A stretch of DNA of 64,000 bases, taken from NCBI RefSeq assembly GCF_003711515.1, contig NW_021167085.1, forward strand, positions 931,649 through 995,648. The letters are read 5' to 3'. Below the pieces are notes generated by a model. That model was not told the DNA's origin. It ran no database searches and saw nothing but the letters and a program-made list of their open reading frames with translations. Positions 23,501 through 35,358 of the stretch are shown here, piece by piece. Each line of letters starts with the position of its first letter. Position 1 is the first letter of the stretch. This stretch comes from Sodiomyces alkalinus F11. Taxonomy: Eukaryota > Ascomycota > Sordariomycetes > Glomerellales > Plectosphaerellaceae. The position numbers were made by a program, and so were the translations under genes.

Positions 23501-25002
23501 TTAGAAAGGCATTCTGGTCTTGTCATGGTCTTGCTTCTTCTGGGCCTCACCAAGGCGAGAGTACAGCATGTAGAGCGCCATGCGATTAGTCTCCTCGGTT
23601 CCACTGATAGTGACCAAGCGCTCGTTGCTGTTATCCTGGGGCTCATTGATTTTGATCACGCTTCCGCTAATCTGGCGGATCTCGTTAATCTTTTGGCCAC
23701 CCTTGCCGATGATGGCGCCCACCATGTCGTTGGGGATATAAATCTGCTGCGTCAACGGAGCGCCGGCTACGCCGCCGTGCACGGGCGCGGGATGAGCGCC
23801 ATGAGGCTGAGCAATGGGCGCACCGTGAGGTTGGACAGGTGCGGCACCGCCGTAGGCACCGGCTTGGGCGCCGTAGTGGATGGGCATGGCCGGATTGGGC
23901 TGCCCGGCGTGAGGCGGATAATGCTGCGCATAAGGCGCCGCAGGGAGAGGGTGTTGCGGGGGATGTTGGGCCCGAACGTCGTGCCGTCTGCCGTAGTTCT
24001 CCCTGTTTCCGTAATTGCCAGTGGTCGGCTGAGGACAGTAAGGTACCACCTGCATGCCGCCAGGTACGACACCCGCAGGACCGCCGCTACGTGTCGCGTA
24101 GGCGGACGCAGCGGGTCCGCCGAAGCGGTCGTTGAGCTGTTCGAGCAAGGTGCTGCCCACGTAATAGGTGGCGATATGGACGGCATCGGCGACACCCATA
24201 ACGACGAGGGACCGCTCAGTCGACATGGGGAGGCACGAGTCTGACGCGTTGAGTCGAGCACCAGAGGCTTCCTGAATCTCGCGAATTCGGGCACCACCCT
24301 TGCCGATGATGGATCCGATGAGGATGTGCGGAATAAGGAGTCGAAGGGGATACGTCTTGGACTGGGCATTCGATGCCTCGCCGAGGGGTTCATTGTTGAG
24401 AGTCCGGATGATGAGACCGAAAGCCTGTTAGGTAGGACCGTCAGCAGGGCACACGTATTCAATTATCAAAGGTATGGAGAGAGAGAGAGTCATCCACGTA
24501 CCTTGGCCACGGCATCGACGACGCCGCTAACGGTTAGAATGCGCTCGACGGCGCCCTTCTGGTAGTCGCTGACGGTGCATTTGGCACCGGACATCTTACG
24601 AATATTGGAAACATTTTCGCCGCCCTTTCCAATGATAGTGGCAGCCTCGGGACTGGAAATTACTGCTCTAATGTGAATCCATGCAGTCTCGTCGTGGGTG
24701 GCGGCAGCATCCGGGGCGACAGACGGAACAGCGCTCGTGATAGGCTTGGGCTCCTCGGCAGCGGCGGAAGCAACTTCGGTTTCGCCCTTTACGCCGTTGG
24801 GGGACTCGGCAGGAGTGTTTTCGTTGGCCTCGGGGGAAGCATCATCCGGCTTCTCGGCCATGGTGATTTCTTCGTCGTTCTTCAAGATTTTGTCGAGGGC
24901 AGGACGCTTAGCCTCGGGTTGGTCATTGTTTTGGGAAGGAGATGAGGTCTCCTCGAGAGGGCGCTTCGCCGAGTTGGAAGGCTGAGTAGGTGAGGCCGAC
25001 AT
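23501..25002 (-). CDS. Three-KH-domain RNA-binding protein (Rnc1/Pbp2/PCBP-like)
   Basis: Exon 1 is 25002-24502 and exon 2 is 24424-23501, giving 474 aa. Three type-I KH domains each show the RNA-binding GXXG loop: IIGKGGENV near residue 124, IIGKGGARI near 208 and IIGKGGQKI near 404. The N terminus is charged and low in complexity, with an AKRP-type basic patch that may serve nuclear import. A long Gly/Pro/His/Tyr/Ala-rich linker separates KH2 and KH3. This arrangement matches the poly(rC)-binding/hnRNP-K group, including S. pombe Rnc1 and yeast Pbp2/Hek2, which bind mRNA and affect its stability or localisation. The 77-nt intron (24425-24501, GTACGT, branch CTAAC overlapping the acceptor) lies inside the KH1-KH2 linker. 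It is convergent with the ABM-like gene. Confidence 0.9.
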
Positions 25003-26004
25003 GATAGGCTATGGGTTAATGTCTCACGCGAAGAGTCGAGGGCAGCTGATATTTTTTTCTTGTTCAAAAAGTTATATTCGCCTCTATCTACACCACGCGA
25101 CGGTTTTCAAAGGAAAACGGGCTGGTGTAGTGGCGAGCGTTGATGGGCCTGGTGTAGGGCGAGGTAAGGTTGCTGGTGAAGTGGTGATGGTGAAGGATCG
25201 GATGAGAGCCTGGGGAAAAGATGGCTCGGTAGACAAGGCTGAGGTCGGGAAGGAATTGGTGCTTGGGCTGATGTTTGGGATGCGGTACTGGTGGTGCTTA
25301 TCTCAAGGTCCGACCAGAAAGGGGACGGTTCAGGCAGGAAGGCTGATGGAAGAGAGAAGAGAGGTAGGCAAGGAGGGTTTGTGGGCGGATATCGAGGTGC
25401 GTGAGTTGAGGGTGACGACGAATGCCAAAGGCGAGAATGGATTGCAGACGCGCAGGATGCTCAAACCTTGGCCTCGGACCACGACACTCTGCTTCTTAAC
25501 GTGTAACTCGACGAATAGCAAGCAGCCCGTTCTTCAAGCTTCCTGGCCTGGGACAGAAAATATCCCGTACTCAACCGCGGTCGCGTTTCCGACTTCCGAT
25601 GCGCAGTGGACAGGTAGGAGGAAGGTGAGGTGGTTGAGAAACTATGCGTGCCCTGACACCTGAAAGGCGGCGAAAATAGGAAGAAAAGAGAAAAAGGACG
25701 ATCCGGCGAGGTGCTTTCAAAGAAGGCGACGGAAAAAAGGATGGACGAAAGACAAACGTGATGTACTCGGTGAGAAGGGGGTTTGTGTCGTTGTGGGTTG
25801 GAAAAGAATCATGGTTCGAGAGAGAAGCTGGATCTTGAAGTGGATCTGATCGGATAAATATAGGACCGACTTGATAATGGGGCCGAGGAGCCATGATAGG
25901 TATCTACGTCTGGGTCTATGCTTTACAAGTGTAATCTTCGCTGCTTAAGGTACCTTAGGTACCTAGGTACCTTGCCACATAGTGCCTACCTACCTAGGTA
26001 TAAT
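25003..26004. promoter_or_regulatory. KH-protein promoter and flank of the retrotransposon insertion
   Basis: This is the 5' side of the KH gene. A 220-codon frame on the plus strand (25001-25663) has no recognisable protein features and I treat it as non-coding. At 25,948-26,000 there are several copies of the ggtacctaggtacc/ctaaggtacc palindrome, ending directly at the ATAAT target site of the element. Confidence 0.45.
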
Positions 26005-26200
26005 TGTCGAATTGACGGGAGCGTGCTTGCAGGGAGCGTTGATTTAGGAAATGTGTGATTATATTGTCTATAAAAGAGAAGGAAAAAGGGGGCGGGTGTA
26101 CATGTCCTAAATATATCTGCCTCCTTCTAAGCGAGGATAGTGGGACACCTCTAACTAATAGGAGAGCACTATACTGTGGCTTACGTGATAGAATATAATA
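26005..26200 (-). repeat. 3' LTR (left copy)
   Basis: 196 bp, aligned end to end with 33662-33857. On the plus strand it starts TGTCGAATT and ends GAATATAATA. On the element's own strand it ends in CA, and its first bases, now TA, are probably a mutated TG. The ATAAT duplication abuts it at 26000-26004. Confidence 0.92.
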
Positions 26201-26639
26201 CACCTCTTAATTATTACGCCGTGATTAGCGGAACGATTGCTTAGCCTAACCTTAACCTAGCCTTATTTTTAACCTTAAAATAGCCTTAAAGGGTCGTGTG
26301 ATACCCTTAATATCGAGTTAAAAGGCAGGAATAAAAGCTGTAAAATAGTAAAGAATAATAATAATAGTAGTAAATAATAAAGGAAAAGTACTATTAATAA
26401 TAATAGTAAATAGGTAATAGTAGGGCTTTCCGTAGATAAATTAAAGGCGTTATACCGGCGTTTTAGAGCTTTTAGATCCTCCCTCTTATAACCTCTCGTT
26501 CCGTTATTTCTTAAGGAATTTTGACGATTTTTAAACTAATTTTCCGAATTTTCCTATTAATAGTAATAAAAAAAATAATAACAGCGATATAGTGAGTATC
26601 GGAGCTTTATTTTTAGTAGCGCGTGCTAACTAGTAATAT

Positions 26640-27565
26640 TATTTTAGGCTCCTCCTACTCTTTCCGCGGTTACTCAGGCCGCTACAGCTAAGAAGGCCTT
26701 AACTAACGGCGTTAAAAAGAATAAGGGTAAGGGCAGCGGTAAAAAGGGTGCTAGCATAAGTCGTTTTAGCGCGTTTATCTTTAATCCGTCTACTCTGGTT
26801 CCGGCTAACCCTTTAATAGATTGCTAAGGATAGTAATAATTATAGTAATAAGGATACCGAAGAAGCCTTTATTCCGGTCCCCTTTAAACCCCCTTACCTA
26901 GAATACGTAAAGGGCATTTATTCTAGTAAATAGCGCTCGTTTAATTACTATATTTCGGTTCTTAGCCGCTCTAACCGCTACTAAACGCATAAGGATAAAA
27001 ACTATATATACTACCCTTTATAAGTTTTTACCCCCTATCTAAGGCGCTTTACGATTATAATCGTATACTCTATTTCGTATTAGCTTAAAGATATTTACGC
27101 TATTAAGCTTTACGACCGCTAACCTATACTTATAGCTTTTCTGGCTTTATTTCCCTGGTTAAAATTCCGTTTAACTATATCGTGGTCCGAAAAATTAATA
27201 AAGAGTCGGATAACGAAGATAAGAAAGTGCGTTTATCGCTTTATTTCTATAGTTATATACTCTAACTAACTAATTTCGCGTAGTTCTTCGCTAAACTTAA
27301 GTAAGCGGTGAAGTTTATAATTAGACTAATAGATGATAAGGATAACAAGAAGTTCTTCCGTAAAGAAGAACTTAAGGGAGTATTAAACTAGCTTCCTGCT
27401 ATTACCTCAGGCAGTAATTCCACCTCCTAGCTCGCGGGGGTTATAATAGAGATTTTACGGGAAAATGGCTTTATTATTACTCCTCCGGCTAGAGAAAATA
27501 GTGTGGTGGCTAGCGTATCTAATACGTAAGTTAGTACTCCGGATAAAGCCGATAAAGCTTAGTAA
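26640..27565 (+). pseudogene. Coding-like frame opposite to pol, inside the element
   Basis: On the strand opposite to pol, between the end of RNase H and the 3' LTR, the sequence reads as a degenerate protein. A Lys/Gly-rich stretch (AKKALTNGVKKNKGKGSG) comes first, then an Asn/Asp-rich stretch (DSNNYSNKDTEEAFIPVPF), then a charged C-terminal part (LIDDKDNKKFFRKEELKGV and REN-GFIITPPARENSVV). The few stops are TAG or TAA at positions consistent with RIP of CAG, CAA or TGG. I recognise no family. It may be an antisense ORF of the element, a captured gene or a nested element. Confidence 0.4.
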
Positions 27566-27699
27566 CTTAGCTAGTATGCTTTGTTAGTGTTTTAGAATTT
27601 ACTTTTAGGTTTTAGTATAGTGTTTTAGTATTAAGATAACTATACCCTCCTACTTTTTACTGAATTAATTAAACCGCCGGCGCGCGGTGCGCCTAGAGC

Positions 27700-30600
27700 G
27701 CAGGAATTTCGACTTTAACTACTTCTTTTTACCCCCTCTATACACTAATTATATTAAGATATACTCGGAAGTTCTCGAATTTTTATCGTGGAAATACTTT
27801 TATTAATCCGTCCGCTAGTATTAAGTTCGTAGTAAGATATACGACTCTAAATAATCCCTTTATATTCTCCTGCCTTACCTAAAAGCGCTATATATCTATA
27901 TAGCGAAGCCTAATCTTAATCCTAAAGCTATTATCGACTATTAGGCGTATCGTTTACGTGTTATCGTAGTGGATATCCTAAGGAGATTCTGGATTAAAAC
28001 GTATTTCGACGAAAAGACGCTTTAAACCTATTATTTCCTTCGCCACTTACTCTAAAGCGAGTAACTCTATTTCGGTTATAGATGTTATTACCGTTATTTA
28101 TCTTATTACTTTCTATATAACTAATCTACTAAATAGGCTAATAAGGTAACCCTATAAAGATCTTTATATATCTAAATCGTCTATAAAACAGGCGTCGCTT
28201 ATAATAACTATCGCCTATAAACTAATACACGATCCGTACTAAATTAAGAGGTCTCTTATTATAAATAAATAGCAGATAGCTTAGTCTACTGCCTTATAGT
28301 GCTCGGGAGAGGGGTTTCTAAGAAAGCGGGAGAGGATAGAGGCGGCGAATACCACGTTAGGACGTATTATAACTACTATATAAAGCACTAATCCGACCTT
28401 TTCTTAATAAGATTTAATCTCTTAAGCGGTCGCTTCGTCTTCTCTTTTCCGGTATTCTATAACCGGAATAAGGATTATTAGGTAGGTGTTTAGAGCGTCT
28501 AATTTAAACCTAGCTATAATCTTTTCGATATATAAGTCGTAGGAGAGAAAACCCTTACGTTAAGGGCGATCTCGAGTAATCTTAATACCTAAAAACTAAT
28601 CGGCTTCCCCCTTTTCTAACACCTTGAATCTTATTTTAATCCTTTCGATAATTCTAAGGCCGTTTATAGCATTATCTCTATAAAATAATATAAGAATATC
28701 GTCTATAAAGAAGATAACGAATACGTCTTAAGCCTTAGTATAGAATAGGCACGGTTCTTCCTTACTAGCCTCTATCCCTAAGTCTATTAGGGTAGCCGTA
28801 AAGGTCTAGAACTATAGTCTAGGCGAGTCGCGTAGTCCGTATAGTGCTTTATCGAGCTCTAAGCACTTATCGGGCTACTTAAATCTATCGGGAAGTTTAT
28901 ATAAGACAGGCGTTCCTATTTTACTCCTTTAGGCATTAACGAAGACGTTAACGACATTAAGTTACTTAATCTCTAGATTAAACTAAGTAGCTAGGGCTAT
29001 AATAATACGAAAAGATCGTGCAGCGAGCATTACTATATAGGTTCCCTTAATTATTAAGCTCTCCTATAGGTCCCCTCGAATATATAAGCGTGCCTTATAT
29101 CGTTCGAGATATCCGTCTTAATTAAACTTATAGGTAAAAACCCACTTTAACGGAAGAGGCTTTAACTTCGCCTCTAAGCGCTTAATTTCTCTTTATATAC
29201 GCTTTTTACTTAGCTTATTTACCTCTTTCTACGCGGCTTTCTTAAACCGTTTACGTATCGGGTAATTAGTAAGCTCCCGCTAATATCTTAGTATAGCCTT
29301 TAGGTGGTCGCGATGAACCCTGCCGTCGATTAAGGGCTTCGGTAACGTTATAGCCTCTTTTTTAGTATTCGAACGGGTATTCATTTTAGTATCGGCTACT
29401 CCGAGGATTATTAAATTAAAGGTTAGAAGCCCTTCTAGCCCGTCCTAGCGCTCTTCTTATTAATTAGATAAGAAAAAGGTATAAGTTAAAGGTATATCTA
29501 GCTCTACTTAATATATCCGTGGATTAATTCGAATAGTCTTTCCTTAAGCACGGCGATTAGTGATTCTTACGCTAGCGCGCGTTATTTCCTTTACTAGTAT
29601 ACTCTTTTTCCTTTAGTAGACGGTTACCTTAGGAGTCAGTCGGATAGGTAGTCTAGATCCGGACGCTATAGTACGGCTAGTACTATAGTACGGATTAGGG
29701 GTAGCTAGTCCCTATACCGTCGCCTGCGTACTCCTGTTACGGCCAGCGGCCAACGGGCCTAACATGTATCAGCGTGAAGGATACACTGGTATATAATATA
29801 CTAGGGCGGGCAGCGTACTAGGGTATAGTTAAGGAAGGATGACTCAGGGAGGATTACGTGGTAACGCACGTGTGCTGGTACGAGGAAGGCGTTAGTATAC
29901 GTCGAAGGGTAGGCTTACGCCTCTAGAAAAAGGATCAGCACTGAGCCTAAGGAATTAGTACTGAACCCGTGGAAATACTGCAGAGTCACGGTAACCTCGT
30001 ATACTACACGGTCATCACGAGGGTGGCTAGGACTATTAACACTTATCTATATAAACCAGAGTGTCCTAGGTCTTACTTCTACTATAGAACAAGACATCGA
30101 TCAATCTAAGTCTTCACCTAGGCTATTATTCTATGCTTAAACCTACCTTATAAAGAAGACGCCTAGTCTTTACGACGCAACTACGACCAGATCACTAGGA
30201 ACGATAGTTACTGCTCTTTAGTTAATATCCTCTTCTTATTTTAAACTAAAACCTCGACGCCAGTCCCCTATCGTCCGCTATACTATAGAGGACCGGAAGC
30301 CGTCGTAATAACTCCTTTCTATAGTTAAAATCATCGAAGTGTCCATATTAAGCTCTAGTATATATAATCCTAGCATGTCGGTTACGGTGTTTTCTCAGGT
30401 GGCCGCTCTATTATTTTATTAGTCGGAAGAATTATTAATTACGAGTTCCTCCGAAGACTACGGCTTTACGCTTATAACCTAAAGATTCCTGCTTTAAGAA
30501 TTAGGTGTTACGCGTAGGGTTTAAAGTCCTATTGCGGGCGGTTCGGGTATACTAGGTGTATCTAATAGTAGCGACGAAGCGTCTAATTTAGCCTTTACTA

Positions 30601-31760
30601 CTCCTACCCCCGAGTTCGAACCCGTAGACTATACTTATTCTTTAGAAAGTGCGCTATTAATTAATCCACACGGAGGGTAGGCCTATAAGATAAAGTCATT
30701 ATCTTTATCTTCTTATATTTCGTAAGTTATAAGCTAGTTCCTCGCCTTAGGCTCCGGGATCTATTCTGCTTCTTCGAGCTATAGTTTATAAAATAGCTGC
30801 TCGTTAAACTGTATATTACGCGTTATAATAACCTTCTAAAGCTGTAGAATCTATACTCGGTAAATATTATAGGTAACGTAACCTATAAGATACCTAATAT
30901 ATCCCCTTAGTTAAACCTTATATAGTTTTCTATTCCTCCTAACCTTCTTATCCCTCGCTATTAGATAGGCGCGGTAGCTATAGGTATAAATACTACTCTA
31001 ATTAGGGTATAGATCGGCTATATACTCTCTTATTAGAATCAGCGTATTCATTTTAAACTATAAGTCGAGGATTTCCACTAGGGATTTCTATTCGTGTCTT
31101 TATAAAGGACTTATATTATATAATAACGCTACTAATTTAATGCTCTCTGGCTATTTATCTAGTGGAATTTCTGCTCCGTTAAGTATAGCGTTAGACTTTA
31201 TAATAATTAGTTAACCGGCTCTTTCGCTGCCTCTATTCGGTTTATAGGTATATAGCAGTGCTATTTCTATCTCGATCCCTTAACTGCTCGCCTATAGCTA
31301 GGTTATTAAATTCTCTGCTAGGTTAACGATCAAGGGCTTATTATCACTACGTATCTTATAAATATATAAAGTAAACTGCCGGTTAACCTATCGTTCAAAC
31401 GCTTAAAGCGCGTTATAGACCGTAACGCTATTTTTGGAAGCTAAAGGTAGCACGTAGATCTAGCCGCTATATTTATCCTTTATTATAAGAAGATATCGTA
31501 TACCGTTATAGCTCTTAAGTAGCTCTTCAAGATCCTAATAAACACGCTAAAACGGTTATAGGGAGCGGTATTTTAACGTGTGTCGAGATATAACTTAACG
31601 TGCCTAGGTTCGGGAGCATGTTTTATAGTCTATCCGCTTAGTTCCCTTAATTAATATATTCCTGGCGTTACGAACTAATACTCGTAGAGCGCTTAGTCTA
31701 AGATAGCCTGCTCTTAAATACTATAACTATTTTTCGTTAACTTATAGACACGGAGGGTCA
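27700..31760 (-). pseudogene. Degenerate copia pol (integrase, reverse transcriptase, RNase H)
   Basis: Minus-strand reading through RIP stops. About 31,750-30,850 reads as integrase, including DKYGGQIYVLPLASKN, IRSDNKP and SERAG in the order of the D,D,E core. About 29,250-28,640 is reverse transcriptase: KWVFTYKFN, GYLERYKARL, LDKALYGLRDSPR and FFIDDILIL, the last being the YVDD-box position (28,698-28,709). About 28,480-27,960 is RNase H: AASILSRFLRNPSPEHYKAV, SDACFIDDLD, TEIELLALE and VAKEIIGLKRLF. The order IN-RT-RNase H is diagnostic of copia rather than gypsy. A non-RIPped insert at about 29,735-30,220 interrupts it between integrase and RT. Confidence 0.88.
29735..30220. mobile_element. 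Possible solo LTR or small insertion inside pol
   Basis: Unlike its surroundings, this stretch keeps many CpA and TpG dinucleotides and is richer in GC. It starts TGTTACGGCC, as many fungal LTRs do, and contains a TATA-like ctatataaac near 30,047-30,057. The right end is not clear. The flanks actcc (left) and actgc (right, near 30,210) would be an imperfect duplication only. It could be a solo LTR inserted after RIP. Confidence 0.35.
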
Positions 31761-33661
31761 CGGGTAGGTCGGTAATATCGGTAAGCTCTTATTAGTCGAT
31801 TAACTGCTATAACTAGTATATATTAATAGTCGTAATTAATCGGAATAATACTATATAGTATCGGTTAGAATAACGAATAAGAAGAAGAAGATAAAATTAG
31901 CTTATACTAAAGGATAGTTATATTAAAGCGTTAAAGCAGCTTTAATAAGACTATGCTTTTCTCCGCTATTCTAAAGCGTAACGAGTAGTTATATCCCGAA
32001 TACTAGATCCTAACCTTATGCAATAGAGCTTCCGATATAATATTCGTGTGAAATCCCTCCACGACGACTATATCGTTAAGCTCTAAGTTAGCTTTCGGAG
32101 CACCTAAAGGTTTATTAAGGATTCCCTTAAGAAGCCGTTTACCTTTACTAATAATCGGAAAGTCGGTTATACCGGATTCAATAGATCCTTTTATAGGAAT
32201 AAAGGAACCTAGAATAAGCAGGTCGATTAAGTTAATAAGGTGAGTTACGCCGTAATTATTAAGAAGAGTGCTCTATAAGAGCGGGTAAGGACTTAGTCGG
32301 AGCGCAGTATAAATCCTAGGGACCTCTTCTATAGTGTAGATAAGGGCGGGATCTAGGATAGTTATAATAACCTTCCCAGGATACCTATCTCCCTTACTAT
32401 TACCGCTCTCCGAGCTTTCCTATCCCTTTTTTAATAGTTTTTCGCGTAAGCTTTTCCACTTTAGGAGCTTAATTTCCTTCCGTATCTCCTTACACCACTT
32501 ATCGTTAATATAGGTATTAGATCTCTGCTTATATTTTCCGGTTAGAGCGTACTCTAGCTTATTATAGTGCTCTGGCTTCTATATATATTCGCGTTAATAG
32601 GGGTAATTAGTACTCTTCTTCTTAGGCTTCTTTCCGCCTTTATTATTATCTAAGCGGTCTCCTAGGGTTATATAAACGCCGTAGCGTATACTATCCGTGG
32701 TTAAAGCGCTTATAATAGCGTTAAACTCGCGGCCGTATATTAGAAGATCGGAAATCTCGTCGCCGCGGACCTTTTTTATTACTAGCTCCTAAAGCTTAGT
32801 TTCTATCTAAATAGGCGTAGACTTCTATCTAACTACTATAAGGAAGTTCCGAATAGTAGTAGGTCCTTTAATCTCGGCTACTTTTTACTAACGTGCGCGT
32901 CTAATAAGGGTATTTTACTCCGTATACTATATAGATACTTTAGTATTAGCTCGATAAGCATCTTATAGATACTTTTCGTATACTTATCTTACCTCTTCCT
33001 TTATATAAATACTGCTTAAAGCGAAGCTAGTTTTAAGTTCTTTTATTATATAGCGTAACGTAAAGTGTCGATTTTATTTTTCCTTTTCATAGCCGGGATA
33101 TTTTTTAATAGCCTTTTTAATAGCTTATTAATAAGTAGAGGTCTTTACAGTGGTTTTAAGTAGTTAATTAGCCTTATCGAGCGCCTTAATAAGGCGACCG
33201 AGCTTTTGATTCTAGGCTATAGTCTATTAGTTCTTGATTTCGGCGAGGCGTATAAGCTCCTGCGTTAAGGGTATAATAGTATTATCGCCCTCGCCTTAGG
33301 AATACTATTCGCGTAGTTAATCCAGGGATTTAGATATAATATACTTAGGACGGTTATCTGGCTAATCCTTTTAGCTAGGATCGAGTAATACTTTGACCTC
33401 TATCCCTTACGTATATAACTGGATATAGAAGATCTAATCGGCCTATTACCGCGTGGATTTAAGGCGTAGGATACCGAGCGCTTTAGCCGTGATCTTAAGC
33501 TTATTCGATATAGTGTCGAGTAAGAGTTTAGCGAATAAGAGCTTATTATTAGGAGAGAGAGTGTAGGAGGGCTCCGTAATACTATAGAAGTATATAAAAT
33601 TAAATATAGATAATAGATTAGTAGGAAGTTACTGGTTACTACTACTACCCGGGCTTATAAC

Positions 33662-33857
33662 TATTAAATTAACGGGAGCGTGCCTATAGGGAGCGTTAAT
33701 TCAGGAAATATATAATTATATTATCTATAAAAGAGAAGGAAAAAGGGGGCGGGTATACGTGTCCTAAATATATCTACCTCCTTCTAAGCGAGGATAGTAG
33801 GGCACCTCTAACTAATAGGAGAGCACTATACCGTGGCTCACGTGATAGAATATGATA
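33662..33857 (-). repeat. 5' LTR (right copy)
   Basis: 196 bp, colinear with 26005-26200 at a constant offset of 7657 nt. It has more G-to-A changes than the left copy. The ATAAT duplication follows at 33858-33862. Confidence 0.92.
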
Positions 33858-33862
33858 ATAAT

Positions 33863-34293
33863 TCCCTTCCCGTATACAAAGGTATCCATTCGCAAAACGA
33901 GCTTCAAGGCAACCAACAGCGACCGGTATTGGTTTTTCTTGCACCGTCCTGCTCAAAGGGCCCCTCTGGTCTCTGTCTAGCTGCGTCTCGACTTCTCGAC
34001 TTTTATACGAAATAGTAGCATGTAGGTCACACGCACTCGCGCATACCCTCTTTCACATGTGTCCATAAATAAAGCGTCAGGGACATGTGGTCGTGTTTCC
34101 GACTCCCCAAAACGCGTCGCCGGTTCCGTAGATAGCCACACTAAGGCCATTGGTTTATATTTTGGTCAATAGAACTTCCTACAAACAATATGGGGCGCCA
34201 TTTATCTGACCCGCCGCTCCAGTGACATCTGATACGAAGCTCCCCCGCTCTCAAGGTTGCGGTCCATTTCGTGTTTGTTCAGGAGAAACAAAC
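33863..34293. promoter_or_regulatory. Promoter region of the CENP-K-like gene
   Basis: About 430 bp of normal base composition directly beside the RIPped element. It holds an ACGCGT hexamer at 34112-34117. No gene is seen. Confidence 0.4.
34112..34117. promoter_or_regulatory. MCB-type hexamer ACGCGT
   Basis: Palindromic MluI-box core about 177 nt upstream of the CENP-K-like start. In yeasts such sites bind MBF and drive G1/S transcription. A single site is weak evidence by itself. Confidence 0.3.
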
Positions 34294-35358
34294 ATGGAGA
34301 GGACACTCACTGGTCGAGACGCGACAGCAGCCAGACATGCTCTCAGCATGGAGCAAAGCTTGAAAGAGCTACAAGATAAAATCGAGGAGTACAAACAGGA
34401 GCTTGCGACTGTGAGATTACCCTCTCTTTCGGTTTCAGACGGTCGTTTCTCGTGCTGATTCCCTCCTCAGTTGCAACGCGAAGCAAAGCCTTGCAGCCCG
34501 GAGTTCTCCACATCCAAGCGAGCTCCGTTCGAGGTGATGAAGGCGGCCTTTGAAAGCGTGTCTCAGGAGGCGCCCTTTATGCCTTCTGCCACCTCTGTAC
34601 TACCAGCGCTGTTGGCTCTACGCAAGACACACCAGACCATCGTCGAGACTAGGACGTACCTTGGAACCCAGACGACTTCCATCGACAAAATCAAGAGGCA
34701 GCTCGAAGCTGAGGCAACCAGTCTGAAAGAACAGCAGCTACTTACAACCAGCTTGGAGAACCGTATCCAGCGGCTGAAGGACAACCTCAACGTCCAGATG
34801 GAAATGGAGCCAGAACAGGTAGCTCGGGAGAGAGTCAACGAGCTGAAGGAGAAGAAGAAGCACTACGACCGGGAAAGAATCATGCTTTTTAAGGGTCTCA
34901 ACAAGTTCATTGACGACCATCTGGCGGCGCAGCTCGCGGCGGAGGTTCTCGGTGGCCCTGTTGTGGGTGATATGATGGACATCGACTCGGACGACCTCGC
35001 CGCCGGGTTCACGAGCCATGGGCGTCCGAAGAAGGCCAAGAAAGCAAGGGGCGAAGACGAAGGCGGGTTGAGGCAGCGGCGGCTCGAGGAGGTCTGGGGC
35101 CCCGCTGTAGTTGAGCCCGGGCCCCGGGGCCATCCTGCGGACGAGACTGCGGCCGCCGGACAAGAACTGCGTGAATTGACAGAGGAGCTGCTCAACAGAT
35201 TGGTTGAGTCGGGAGGCGATAGCTCCGCTGCATACGTCCGGTTACCAAAGGAGACGGCAGCCGCACGGTTTTTGGTTCGGTCCAAAGTTGCACAGTTCCA
35301 TCCTAGGGATGCAACGCGGATCAAGCTGATCGATTTTGGCAAGGAACTGGATGATTAA
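34294..35358 (+). CDS. Coiled-coil protein, probably kinetochore CENP-K/Sim4-like
   Basis: Exons are 34294-34410 and 34471-35358, giving 334 aa. The start is the ATG of MERTLTGRDATAARH; the frame upstream opens only at a GTG. The protein has an N-terminal helix (SLKELQDKIEEYKQEL), then a long coiled coil (about residues 95-180, including LRKTHQTIVETRTYL and KEKKKHYDRERIML), a basic patch RPKKAKKAR that could be a nuclear signal, and a conserved-looking C terminus (AARFLVRSKVAQFHP then RIKLIDFGKELDD). This layout and the C-terminal block resemble fungal CENP-K/Sim4 inner-kinetochore proteins, but the call is from memory of the family. It could be another coiled-coil nuclear protein. The intron (34411-34470) has donor GTGAGA and a CTGAT branch. 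Confidence 0.55.

Larger units (their letters stand above)
26000..33862 (-). mobile_element. RIP-inactivated Ty1/copia LTR retrotransposon
   Basis: Two 196-bp direct repeats (26005-26200 and 33662-33857) align without indels and differ at about 21 positions, every one a C/T or G/A transition. The element is flanked by a perfect 5-bp duplication ATAAT (26000-26004 and 33858-33862). The interior is AT-rich and almost free of CpA/TpG, as RIP leaves it. Pol reads on the minus strand: integrase, then reverse transcriptase, then RNase H, the copia order. So the right LTR is the 5' LTR. Stops throughout fit Gln or Trp codons mutated by RIP. Nothing in it can be active. The 31,900-33,640 part should hold gag and protease, but I could not assign motifs. 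Confidence 0.93.

Noticed and set aside
25001..25663. 220-codon plus-strand frame upstream of the KH gene
   Set aside because: No motif, no good start context, overlaps the promoter and leader of a confident gene.
27780..28030. Plus-strand reading that looked like a protein (YLKALYIYIAKPNLNPK)
   Set aside because: The minus strand here reads as copia RNase H in continuity with RT, so the plus frame is a shadow of RIPped sequence.
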